Assembly: GCF_000497445.1 (NCBI RefSeq)
Contig: NZ_CM002285.1
Location: 209,004-273,003, forward strand
Direction of reading: 5' to 3'
DNA length: 64,000 nt
Origin: Streptomyces roseochromogenus subsp. oscitans DS 12.976
GTDB lineage: Bacteria > Actinomycetota > Actinomycetes > Streptomycetales > Streptomycetaceae
Positions within the stretch are counted from its first letter, which is position 1; each line of letters starts with the position of its first letter. Made by a program: the position numbers and the translations under genes. Below the pieces are notes generated by a model that was not told the origin of the DNA, searched no databases, and was given only the letters and a program-made list of their open reading frames with translations. Shown here one piece after another: positions 53,856 to 61,954 of the stretch.

Positions 53856-55057
53856 TGGCCGCGCGCCCTTGGGAACCCGAGGTGTTCGCCCCCTACCCCG
53901 ACTGGCCCGATGTCGTCTTCGCGCGTGTCGCCGCCCACTCACCGCAGTTCGATCCCGTGTGCGCGGCGGGCGACCGGCCCGTCGTCATCGGGAGCGCGGC
54001 CGGGCACCGAAAGGACCGCGTCGTCGCGAGCGCGCGCGGCGAACTCCTCGAACGGGTCGGCAACATCCTGGCGGGCCGCGCCGCGGAAGCCGGGGGCGCG
54101 ATCGTGGCCAGCCACGACGAGCTGCGCCGCAAAGGCGTACCCGCCCTCGACCCGGCCGAACTGGCCCGCGACGAGCGGGACGGGCCGCCGGACGCGGCGC
54201 GCGGCGCCCGGCGGCTGTGGGTGCTCGGGCACGTCGTCCCGGGCGGCACCCCGATGCACGTACCCGCCGGCGCCGTGTTCCTCCACCACCGGCCCCCGCC
54301 CGGCTGCGACCCCCGCCCCGGTGCCGGGTCCACCGGTGTCGCCTCACACCCCGATCTCCGGGCCGCTGCCGAACACGCGGCCTGGGAAGTCCTCGAACGC
54401 GACCTCATCCGCAGAAGCTGGTACGGGCTGTCCCCCGCCCCTGCCCTCCTGCGCTCTCCCGCTCTGCCCCGACCGCTCGCGGAGCTGCTCGACGGCCTCG
54501 GGCTCGAGGTCACCGTCCTCGACGTCCCCGCGCCCGAAGGGTCCCGGTGCGTGGCCGTCTGCCTGCACGCGCCCGACCGCACCCGGCAGTCGTTCGGCGC
54601 CCGGTGCGGGCCCGCCGGCGACATCGGCCCGCTGGTGGAAAGGGCCGCCTACGAGGCCCTGATGGTGCGCTGGAGCATGCACTCCCCCGTGGGCCGCGAC
54701 ACCTGGGCCCGGTGGCAGGGCCGCAGCGCGCCGGATTCGGCCGTCCGGCACGCGCTGTGGGCGTACCACCGGCAGGACAGCCTGCGGGCATGGACCGACG
54801 CGGGCACCGGCACGGCTGCCGTGCGGTGTGCCGGCCGGGCCGTTCCCCCGGTGGTCGCGCCGGCACGGAGCGGCCAGGAGGCGTTGTCCGCGCACACCGG
54901 CGCTCAGGTCATCGTCGTGGAGACGACCCCTGCGCCGATCCGTGAGCTCGGCACGAACGTCGTACGGGTCGTGGCCCCCTCGGCATCGCCCCTGCCGACG
55001 CGCCCGGACGACGAGCGCGGCCCGCCGGCCGCCCGTGGCCCGCACCCCTTCGGCTGA
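53855..55057 (+). CDS. YcaO-domain peptide cyclodehydratase-type enzyme
   Basis: 400 residues from ATG 53855. ATP/Mg-binding helices are SARGELLERVGN (E63, E66), AAWEVLERDLIRRSWY (E178, E181) and VERAAYEALMVRW. The Pro-rich C-terminus (SPLPTRPDD, ending PHPFG) resembles azoline-forming YcaOs. Known: YcaOs activate peptide-backbone amides with ATP to give azolines, amidines or thioamides. No TfuA, E1-like/ocin-ThiF partner or separate RRE was seen, so it may act alone or with the HExxH protein. Confidence 0.85.
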   Translation: MAARPWEPEVFAPYPDWPDVVFARVAAHSPQFDPVCAAGDRPVVIGSAAGHRKDRVVASARGELLERVGNILAGRAAEAGGAIVASHDELRRKGVPALDPAELARDERDGPPDAARGARRLWVLGHVVPGGTPMHVPAGAVFLHHRPPPGCDPRPGAGSTGVASHPDLRAAAEHAAWEVLERDLIRRSWYGLSPAPALLRSPALPRPLAELLDGLGLEVTVLDVPAPEGSRCVAVCLHAPDRTRQSFGARCGPAGDIGPLVERAAYEALMVRWSMHSPVGRDTWARWQGRSAPDSAVRHALWAYHRQDSLRAWTDAGTGTAAVRCAGRAVPPVVAPARSGQEALSAHTGAQVIVVETTPAPIRELGTNVVRVVAPSASPLPTRPDDERGPPAARGPHPFG

Positions 55058-55106
55058 TGCCACGCTCCGTCGATCGACCACGCCCGCGAACGAGGAGAAC
55101 CGGACC

Positions 55107-55922
55107 ATGCCCCCGCGCCATGACCTCCCCTCCGCGACAGCGGCCGCCGAACGCGGCACTGCACCGTACGGGAACGGCAGTCCCGACCCGGCGGTCACGG
55201 AAGCCGGATACACGGCCCGGTATGCGGCCGACTACGACCGGTGGTTCGCCAAACCGGGCGTCACCGGCGCGACGGTCGACACGCTCGCCGGGCTCGCCGG
55301 TCCGGGGCCGGTGCTCGAGCTCGGCATAGGCACCGGCAGGGTGGCTCTGCCCCTGGCCGAGCGCGGTCTCGAAGTCCACGGTGTCGACGCGTCCGAGGCC
55401 ATGGTCCGGCGGCTGCACGCGAAGCCGGGCGGGTCCCGGGTGCCCGTCACGCTCGGCGACTTCGCCGAGGTACCGGTCTCCGGGACCTACTCCTTGGTCT
55501 ACGCCGTCGGCGGCACGTTCTTCGAGCTCCCCGACCGGAAGGCCAAGGAACGCTGTCTCGCCTCGGTCGCCGACCACCTGGCCCCCGGTGGGACGTTCGT
55601 CGTCGATGCACACGTTCCCGAAGCGCTCGCCGTCGCCGCTGCCTCCGGCGTGCCGGAGACCATCGCGGACTGCGACGACCACCTCATCCTCTGCCGACGG
55701 CTGATCGACCCATCGGCCCAGACCTACCACTCCCACTACCTCGTCCACGAGGCAGACCGGACCCATCACTTCCGGGTGCGCTTCCACTACGTGTCCCCCG
55801 GCGAACTCGACTACATGGCCGAACGCGCCGGACTCATTCTGATGCGGCGTCACGGATCCTGGAGCGGGGCGCCGTACACCCGGCACAGCACCTACCACGT
55901 CTCCGTCTACACACCTCGCTGA
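55107..55922 (+). CDS. Class I SAM-dependent methyltransferase
   Basis: 271 residues from ATG 55107. The SAM motif I is VLELGIGTGRVALPLAERG, followed by VHGVDASEAMVRRL and LAPGGTFVVDAHVPE. A basic N-terminal tail of about 35 residues precedes the fold. It is fourth in the RiPP operon, 49 nt after ycaO. It may methylate the peptide terminus, a side chain or an azoline-derived group (inference). Confidence 0.82.
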   Translation: MPPRHDLPSATAAAERGTAPYGNGSPDPAVTEAGYTARYAADYDRWFAKPGVTGATVDTLAGLAGPGPVLELGIGTGRVALPLAERGLEVHGVDASEAMVRRLHAKPGGSRVPVTLGDFAEVPVSGTYSLVYAVGGTFFELPDRKAKERCLASVADHLAPGGTFVVDAHVPEALAVAAASGVPETIADCDDHLILCRRLIDPSAQTYHSHYLVHEADRTHHFRVRFHYVSPGELDYMAERAGLILMRRHGSWSGAPYTRHSTYHVSVYTPR

Positions 55923-56034
55923 CGGCGCCTTCCCTTCCGTCTCCGGTCCACGGCGCCTCCGCCGTCAAGCACCGCACGTGGCCTGCCCCCTCTCCCGAGC
56001 CCCATGGCCGAACACCCTCCCGGAGTGAGTGATC

Positions 56035-57234
56035 GTGACAGGCACGAACCCGCCCAGCCCCGAGACGGCATTCCCCTTCCCGCACCGCGACGGACTCGGT
56101 CCCCTCCCGGAATTCGCCTTCCTGCGCCGGGAGCTGCCCTGCGCCCGTATCCGCCTTCCCAGCGGAGACCCCGCCTGGCTGGTGACCCGGTACGCGGACG
56201 TGCGTACCGTGCTGGCCGACCCCCGTTTCAGCCGGGAGCGCGCCACCCGCGGGAAGCAGAGCCCGCGGATGGCCCGCGTCACCACGCTGCCCGACTCGAT
56301 CCTGGCCGCCGACCCCCCGATCCACACCCGACTCCGCAGGCTCGTCGCCCCGGCCTTCACCGTCCGCCGCGCGGAGGCCTTGCGGCAGGATGTGGCCCGG
56401 CTGGTGGAAAGCCTTCTCGACGGACTCGCCGCCGCCGAGCAGCCCGCCGACCTGGTGCCCCTCTTCACCCGGCCTCTGCCCCTGGCCGTCATCTGCGACC
56501 TGCTCGGCACCCCGCGCGACCACGGCGATCAACTGGACGCGTGGTGCGACGCGCTCCGCAATCTCACGGCGGTTCCCGACGCGGCGGTCTCCGAGGCCGT
56601 CGAGGAGATGACCGACTACCTCGCCGGGCTCATCGCCGCCAAGCGCCGCCACCCCGGAAACGACGTGCTGAGCGTCCTGATCTCCGCTCGCGACGACGCC
56701 GACCGGCTCACCCACGACGAGCTGATCTCCTTCAGCCTGGTGCTCCTCGCCGGCGGCTACGGCACCACGGCGGACCGCCTCGCCGGCATGCTCCACCTCC
56801 TGCTCGACGAACCCGCCCGCTACCAGCGCCTGCGCAATGCCCCGGACACCATTCCCAGGTCCGTCGAGGAACTCCTGCGCTACGCCCAGACCAACGTCCA
56901 GGCGAACCTGCGCGTCGTCACCGAGGACCTGGAGCTCGCCGGAGTCACCCTCCGCGCGGGCGACGCGGTCATGGCGATCAACTCCTCCGCCAATCACGAC
57001 GAAACCGTCTTCGACGCCCCCGACCAGCTGCTCCTCGACCGCACCCGCAACCCCCACCTCGCCTTCGGACACGGCGTCCACCACTGCGTCGGGGCACAGC
57101 TCGCACGCGTCCAGCTCCAGGAAGCCCTGGCCGGGCTCTGCCGCCGCTTCCCGGCCCTGCGTGCCGCGGCCTCGCCGGTCTGGAAAACGGGCCTCAAGAC
57201 CCGGGCACCCAGAACCCTGCCCGTGACCTGGTGA
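56035..57234 (+). CDS. Cytochrome P450 with atypical I helix
   Basis: 399 residues from GTG 56035, with CGGAG 9 nt upstream; a GTG at 56029 is also possible. The heme loop is FGHGVHHCVG, with Cys351 as iron ligand, and SVEELLRY gives ExxR. The I helix reads AGGYGTT (239-245): the usual acid of AGx(D/E)T is Gly243. It starts 112 nt after the methyltransferase gene and ends 14 nt before the AKR gene. Known: RiPP P450s hydroxylate or cross-link residues. It carries no fused redox partner. Confidence 0.88.
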   Translation: MTGTNPPSPETAFPFPHRDGLGPLPEFAFLRRELPCARIRLPSGDPAWLVTRYADVRTVLADPRFSRERATRGKQSPRMARVTTLPDSILAADPPIHTRLRRLVAPAFTVRRAEALRQDVARLVESLLDGLAAAEQPADLVPLFTRPLPLAVICDLLGTPRDHGDQLDAWCDALRNLTAVPDAAVSEAVEEMTDYLAGLIAAKRRHPGNDVLSVLISARDDADRLTHDELISFSLVLLAGGYGTTADRLAGMLHLLLDEPARYQRLRNAPDTIPRSVEELLRYAQTNVQANLRVVTEDLELAGVTLRAGDAVMAINSSANHDETVFDAPDQLLLDRTRNPHLAFGHGVHHCVGAQLARVQLQEALAGLCRRFPALRAAASPVWKTGLKTRAPRTLPVTW

Positions 57235-57248
57235 GGAGGTCCCGCCCC

Positions 57249-58067
57249 ATGCGCACCCGCCCCTTCGGACCGACCGGAGCCGCCGTCGCGGTCATCGGGC
57301 AGGGCACCTGGCAGCTCGAGCGCGCCGATCAACGCACCGCCATCCGTACGCTCAACGCCGGTATCGACGCCGGAATGACCCACATCGACACCGCCGAGTC
57401 GTACGGGGGCGGCAGGGTGGAAGAAATCGTCGGCCGAGCCGTACGGCACCGCCGCCAGGACGTCTTCCTCGCCTCCAAGGTCCGCCCCGCCCACGCCGAC
57501 GCACGCGGCACCGTGGCCGCCTGTGAACGCAGCCTCCGCCGCCTGGGCACCGACCACCTGGACCTCTACCTCCTGCACTGGCCCAGTGACCACCCTCTGG
57601 ACGAAACCCTCGCGGCCCTGCGCACGCTCCGCCAGGCCGGAAAGATCCGCCACTACGGCGTCAGCAACTTCCACGACGAGCTCCTGGACAAGCTGTTCAC
57701 CCGTACCGAACCGGGCGAGTTGGCTTGCAACCAGGTCATCTACCACCTCGGAGACCGCTCCATCGAGCGCCGCACGGCCCCCGCGTGCCTGGCCGCGGGC
57801 ACTGCCGTCGTCGGCTACAGCCCCTTCGGGCTGGGATCGTTCCCGCCCTCCCCACGGGCTGCCACCGTCCTGGACGAGACCGCCCGCGCCCACGGTGCCA
57901 CGCGCCACCAGATCGCCCTCGCCTTCCTCACCCGGACCTGCGGCACTTTCGCCATCCCGAAGACCGCCACGCCCGCCCGGGCCGGCGAGAACGCCGCCGC
58001 GGCCGACATCGTCCTCGGCCGGGAGGAGACGGCCCGCATCTCCGAGGCGTGCCCCCTTCCTCCCTAA
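57249..58067 (+). CDS. Aldo/keto reductase
   Basis: 272 residues from ATG 57249, with GAGGAGGT upstream. The catalytic tetrad is D47, Y52, K77 and H110 (HIDTAESYGGG, LASKV, LLHWP). It has a C-terminal NADPH-binding IPKTATPARAGENAAA. It is the last gene of the RiPP operon. It could reduce a carbonyl produced on the peptide or supply a carbonyl building block (inference). Confidence 0.88.
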   Translation: MRTRPFGPTGAAVAVIGQGTWQLERADQRTAIRTLNAGIDAGMTHIDTAESYGGGRVEEIVGRAVRHRRQDVFLASKVRPAHADARGTVAACERSLRRLGTDHLDLYLLHWPSDHPLDETLAALRTLRQAGKIRHYGVSNFHDELLDKLFTRTEPGELACNQVIYHLGDRSIERRTAPACLAAGTAVVGYSPFGLGSFPPSPRAATVLDETARAHGATRHQIALAFLTRTCGTFAIPKTATPARAGENAAAADIVLGREETARISEACPLPP

Positions 58068-58099
58068 GATCCGGACCATTCCCGGACCACAGCCCCGGC

Positions 58100-58370
58100 T
58101 TACCCAGCAGGTGCAGCGTCCTGGCTGACGGGGTCCCACTCCTGCAGGGACTGCTCGATGAGGTGGTTCGCCTGCTCCCGGACGCCGTCCAGGAACTTGG
58201 CGTAGTGACGGAAGAGGACCTCGATGCTCTGGCCCGCGTGGCGAGCGCATTCGGCTGGGTCCACACCGGAGTACAACCAGAACGAGATCCCAGCGTGCCG
58301 GAAATCGTAGGGCCGCTTGGCCAAGCCGGAGGCAAGCTCTGTGCGGGTCAGGACGTACTTCCGTGTCCGC
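58100..58370 (-). pseudogene. Tyrosine recombinase (integrase) C-terminal fragment
   Basis: The frame holds KRPYDFRHAGISFWLYSGVD and ARHAGQSIEVLFRHYAKFL. These contain the R-x-x-H motif (FRHA), the later H (ARHAGQS) and the presumed catalytic Tyr (HYAKF) of phage/ICE integrases. Only about 90 residues of ~400 remain, with no start. It is a scar of an integrated element next to the RiPP operon. Confidence 0.75.
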
Positions 58371-58437
58371 GCCCAAGTCGCGCCATGCGCAGCGGCACCC
58401 GGCCCTTCAACTCCCGCCCCCAGAGCAAGGAATCGCC

Positions 58438-58710
58438 TTGAGCGAGCTGACCGCCAACCGCATCCGCACCACGGCCGCCAAGCTCGGCCTGCCCCATCTC
58501 GCCGACGGGCTGGACCAGTTGGCCCGCCGGGCCGAGGAGGGCAAGCTCGGCTGTCTCGACTTGCTCGACCTGGTGCTGTCCGAGGAACTCGCGGTCCGTG
58601 TCGTGAGGTCGGCCACCAGCCCCTCGAACGAGCCGAGGCGAACCCGGTCTTGCAGGTCATCTCGAAGCGTTACGAGAAGGGCTTGATCGGCGTGTCGGCT
58701 CTGATCCCGG
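58438..58710 (+). pseudogene. IS21-family IstB helper ATPase remnant
   Basis: LSELTANRIRTTAAKLGLPHL and LLDLVLSEELAVR are the N-terminus of IstB. A short piece in another frame (VISKRYEKGLIG) corresponds to its VISxRYExG motif. The Walker A and B core between them is missing. Downstream to 59059 I recognise no gene or repeat. Confidence 0.65.
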
Positions 58711-59059
58711 AGCCGCCGCGGAAGGTCGGGCCGCCGGCCGTGGCCGCGGGGTATAGGCGGCGCAGGCCGAGGCGCGGATCGGCGGTCATTTCTTCGCGGT
58801 GCAGGAGACGCCGTTCGGTGTGCGGAGGATCATCGGCGATGTGCGAGGAAGGGTGTTGCGGCGGTCGCCGCCGTGTCGGTCGCGATCGGAGGCACCGAGA
58901 TGCTGACGGCCGAGGAATTGCCGGCAGCGGGCGTTGGTTTCGAGCGGTCGGGCCGCGTGAGCTCTATGGGCCGGGCATGGGCCCCAGCGGCAGGACGGTC
59001 TCCACGGTGTCGGGGCTGCTGCCCGTCGCCGGGCCCGTGCCGCGCGCCCAAGGGGTGAG

Positions 59060-59653
59060 CTATCGGTCTGCTCCGTAGCGGAGCCCGTCGAGGAGCAGGT
59101 CGAGGAGGCGGCCGGCCCGTTCACGTTGGGCCGGAGCGCTGGCGATCAGTGCGACGCCACTGAGGCTGAGGCCGACGTCGATGGGCTCGATGTCCGAGCG
59201 CAGGAGCCCCGCTTCGGAGCCGGCGTGCAGCAGGGTGCCGACCGCGGTGCTGAGCTTGTCGAGGGTCTCGGCGAAGGGGTCCGCGCCGGAAGCGACCGCA
59301 GCCCGCAGGGCGTCCGCCATGCCCTGCTTGGCGGCCAGGTAGTCGATGAACCGGTCCATCCACAGGCGCATTGCCCGGTCCGGCGGGAAGTCGGCCAGCA
59401 ATTCAGGGGCGCTGTCGCAGACCCGGGCCAGCTCGTTGCGGTAGGCCGCCTCGACCAGCGCCTCGCGCGTGGGGAAGTGGCGGTAGAGCGTGGCCGAGCC
59501 GACGCCCGCAGTCTTGGCGATCGTGTCGATCGGGACGTCCGCGCCCTTCTCGGAGAAGGCGCGCACGGCCGCTTCAAGGATGCGCTCCCGGTTGCGGCGG
59601 GCATCGGCGCGCAGCGGGCTCGGCTGGGTGGTCAAGGCTGCTCCCTTCGTCAT
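59060..59653 (-). CDS. TetR-family transcriptional regulator
   Basis: 197 residues from ATG 59653. The helix-turn-helix is IDTIAKTAGVGSATLYRHFPTREAL. The ligand domain is of the TetR_C_33-like helical type (LWMDRFIDYLAAKQGM). It is divergent from the SDR gene at 59765. Two palindromes in the 111-bp gap are the obvious operators, so I infer that it represses both genes. Confidence 0.88.
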   Translation of the reverse strand: MTKGAALTTQPSPLRADARRNRERILEAAVRAFSEKGADVPIDTIAKTAGVGSATLYRHFPTREALVEAAYRNELARVCDSAPELLADFPPDRAMRLWMDRFIDYLAAKQGMADALRAAVASGADPFAETLDKLSTAVGTLLHAGSEAGLLRSDIEPIDVGLSLSGVALIASAPAQRERAGRLLDLLLDGLRYGADR

Positions 59654-59673
59654 GAGACCAGTCTAACTGGACA

Positions 59674-59721
59674 ACCGGAGAGTTCTCCGGTTACCGTCAC
59701 AGCTAACCGGGGAGTTCCCCG
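59674..59721. promoter_or_regulatory. Tandem palindromic operators between the TetR and SDR genes
   Basis: ACCGGAGA-gt-TCTCCGGT (59674-59691) and CGGGGA-gt-TCCCCG (59708-59721), both centred on GT, with centres 32 bp apart (about three helical turns). This is a classic two-site TetR layout. Confidence 0.8.
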
Positions 59722-59764
59722 ATTACAGTCGACGTCCACTACTCCTGACGAGGGAGAACCCTTG

Positions 59765-60610
59765 ATGACCAGCGAAAAGACGGTTCTGATCACCGGCACG
59801 TCCTCCGGTATCGGCCTGGCCGCCGCCATCGGCGCCGCCCGGGCCGGCTGGACGACCATCGCCACCATGCGCGACATGGGCAAGGCCGAGGTCCTGCTCA
59901 AGGCTGCCACCGAGAACGACGTCGCCCACCGTGTCCAGGTCAAGCGCCTGGACGTGGTCGACCCCGAGAGCATCGCCGCCTGTCTGGATGAGGTGATCGC
60001 CGAGCACAGCCACCTCGATGCACTGGTCAACAATGCCGGCGCCGCCCAGGTCGGCACCATCGAACAGAGCAGCCTCGATGAGTTCCGCGCCGCCATGGAG
60101 GTCAACTTCTTCGGCGTGGTGGCCACCACCCGCGCCGCCCTGCCCCACCTGCGCGCCGCCCAGGGCCGGGTGATCACCGTCACCAGCGTCGGCGGCGTCG
60201 TCGGCCAGCCCTTCAACGAGGCGTACTGCGCGGCCAAGTTCGCCGTCGAGGGCTTCATGGAGTCGCTCGCCCCCGTCGCCGCCACCGTCGGCGTCGACGT
60301 CACCGTGGTCGAACCCGGCGCGGTCGCGAGCGAGTTCGTCGCCAACCTCAGCCTGGACGTTCCCGCCCTGCTCGCCGCGGCCGGGCCCTACGCCCCGGCC
60401 CTCCAGGCGTACATCGCCCGCACCCGGGACTCTTTCGGCAACGCCCAGACCCCCGCCGAGGCCGCCGCCCCGATCATCGACGCCCTGACCGGCGACCGCC
60501 CGCCCTTCCGCATCCAGACCTCGCAGTGGGCCCGCGACTTCGTCGCCACCACGCTCGCCGACCTCGACGGCTCCGCCGTCCAGGACCTCACCCGCACCTG
60601 GGTCCGCTGA
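59765..60610 (+). CDS. SDR-family oxidoreductase under TetR control
   Basis: 281 residues from ATG 59765, with GAGGGAGAA upstream. It has TGTSSGIG, NNAGAA and the catalytic YCAAK, with a C-terminal extension of about 50 residues typical of classical SDRs with retinol/17beta-HSD-type architecture (FAVEGFMESLAPVAATVGVDV). Substrate unknown. TetR-SDR divergent pairs usually respond to xenobiotic or quorum-type ligands. Confidence 0.82.
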   Translation: MTSEKTVLITGTSSGIGLAAAIGAARAGWTTIATMRDMGKAEVLLKAATENDVAHRVQVKRLDVVDPESIAACLDEVIAEHSHLDALVNNAGAAQVGTIEQSSLDEFRAAMEVNFFGVVATTRAALPHLRAAQGRVITVTSVGGVVGQPFNEAYCAAKFAVEGFMESLAPVAATVGVDVTVVEPGAVASEFVANLSLDVPALLAAAGPYAPALQAYIARTRDSFGNAQTPAEAAAPIIDALTGDRPPFRIQTSQWARDFVATTLADLDGSAVQDLTRTWVR

Positions 60611-60643
60611 ACCACCCCAGAACAGGATCACCCCGAGCTGGCC

Positions 60644-60988
60644 ATGCCCCTCCCCGACGGCCGGGTCCTGCACGCCTTCGACGAAGTCGCCGCCCAGCAT
60701 GCACAGACAGGCGAACGAGTCGACCTCAGCACCCACCACCTGATCGACCTCGTGATCACCCCCGGCGAGGACGGCGACCACCGCATCACCGTCGACTTCG
60801 CCCGGGAAGGCATCACCCGCACCGGCCAGCCGATGACCGCCCTCACCCGCCACGACTGGACCCTCACCGACACCGGCGAGCGCTACCTGCACCTGAAGCG
60901 CTTCCACACCACCGCCCTGGAACCCTTCACCCCGGTGACCGCCGAAGAGGCGCTCGCTCACCACGACACCGCCCAAAGGCCCAACTGA
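60644..60988 (+). CDS. Hypothetical 114-residue protein downstream of the SDR
   Basis: From ATG 60644, 33 nt after the SDR stop. No ribosome site is clear, although GAGCTGG lies upstream. The sequence is hydrophilic and looks beta-rich (VLHAFDEVAAQHAQTGERVD, RHDWTLTDTGERYLHLK, TVDFAREGITR), with no signal peptide or catalytic motif. I do not recognise a family. The GC skew and codon use fit a real gene. It could be co-transcribed with the SDR. Confidence 0.45.
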   Translation: MPLPDGRVLHAFDEVAAQHAQTGERVDLSTHHLIDLVITPGEDGDHRITVDFAREGITRTGQPMTALTRHDWTLTDTGERYLHLKRFHTTALEPFTPVTAEEALAHHDTAQRPN

Positions 60989-61029
60989 GTCGCCCTCATC
61001 CCGAGGCCCGCCCCTGGGGACTTCGGGGG

Positions 61030-61720
61030 TTGGAGGTCGAGCCCCTGGTGAGGTTGGCCAGCGACCTCTTCAGGTGCGACCACACGCCCACGACGGGGTT
61101 GAGCTCGGGAGCATACGGCTGCGGCGGTGACCCGCACCACCGGGGTATGGCCCCGGCGGCCCCAGGTACGGCCCTTGGACGGCCTCAGACCCTGGCCGGC
61201 TTCGCCCTCGAAGCACAGCCAGGCGCCCAAGTCCGCCGTCCTCTCTTTATGACGGGCCACTGCTCGCCCTTCCGAGCGGCGATCTTCGCCTCGTCCCGCT
61301 CGGTGGCCTGGCGGGAGGGGACCTGCACACTCCAGCCGATGCGGTGCAGCAGCAGGTCCAGCCCGGCCAGGGTGTACTCGGCACCGAACCGGCGGCGCAC
61401 GATGTCGGCCATCCGCGCCAGCGTCCGGCACTGGTCACTCCAGCCGGAGGCGGCCGGGCCCGCATCCAACACCGCATCCAGAAGAACGAGTTGTCAGGCG
61501 TCGAGCTTGCAGCGGGCGCCGCCTGGACCCTTGGAGGCCAGGACCTGCCGCCCCTCGAAGCCAACGCCCGCCGCCAGCGGTTCGCCGACATCCGGGCCAT
61601 CTCCCGGACACTGGCCCCCGCTTCGATCAAGCCAGCGGCTGCGAGCCGGACTTGCTCACGGCGAGCCCCTCCCGGCATAGCGCGGCCCACGACAGCCGTC
61701 ACGAACCGACGTCCGGAGCC
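61030..61720 (-). pseudogene. Degenerate IS630-family transposase
   Basis: Three frames together give the IS630 order: GARREQVRLAAAGLIEAGAS, ASRGG, WSDQCRTLARMADIVRRRFG, LLLHRIGWSVQVPSRQATE, then FEGEAGQGLRPSKGRTWGRRG. Normally FEDEAGFTLRPPKGRTWG; here the catalytic D of the DDE triad within FEDE is Gly. Frameshifts and substitutions make it inactive. From 61721 to 61954 I see no gene. Confidence 0.75.
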
Positions 61721-61954
61721 ATTGTCGCCGGCGATGGTTTTCGAGCCCACGACTGCCGCCGCACGTTCCCCTCCGACCCCATCGCACCGTAGGTCCGCTC
61801 CGCCCGGCAGTTGGCTTCCGAGGTCACGATGGCTCCTGCTCAGCGCTGCCGGCCCGAACGCCGCCAGTCACTCCAGGGGTGTGACGTCGGTGGACCGGAA
61901 GCCGACGGCCACTGGGTCGGCGCTGATGAGAACCATGCTCCTGCGTCCGGTGGA

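Noticed and set aside
52878-53942. Minus-strand frames opposite the HExxH gene
   Set aside because: The plus frame has the HExxH motif, a ribosome site and coupling to ycaO. The antisense translation is featureless.
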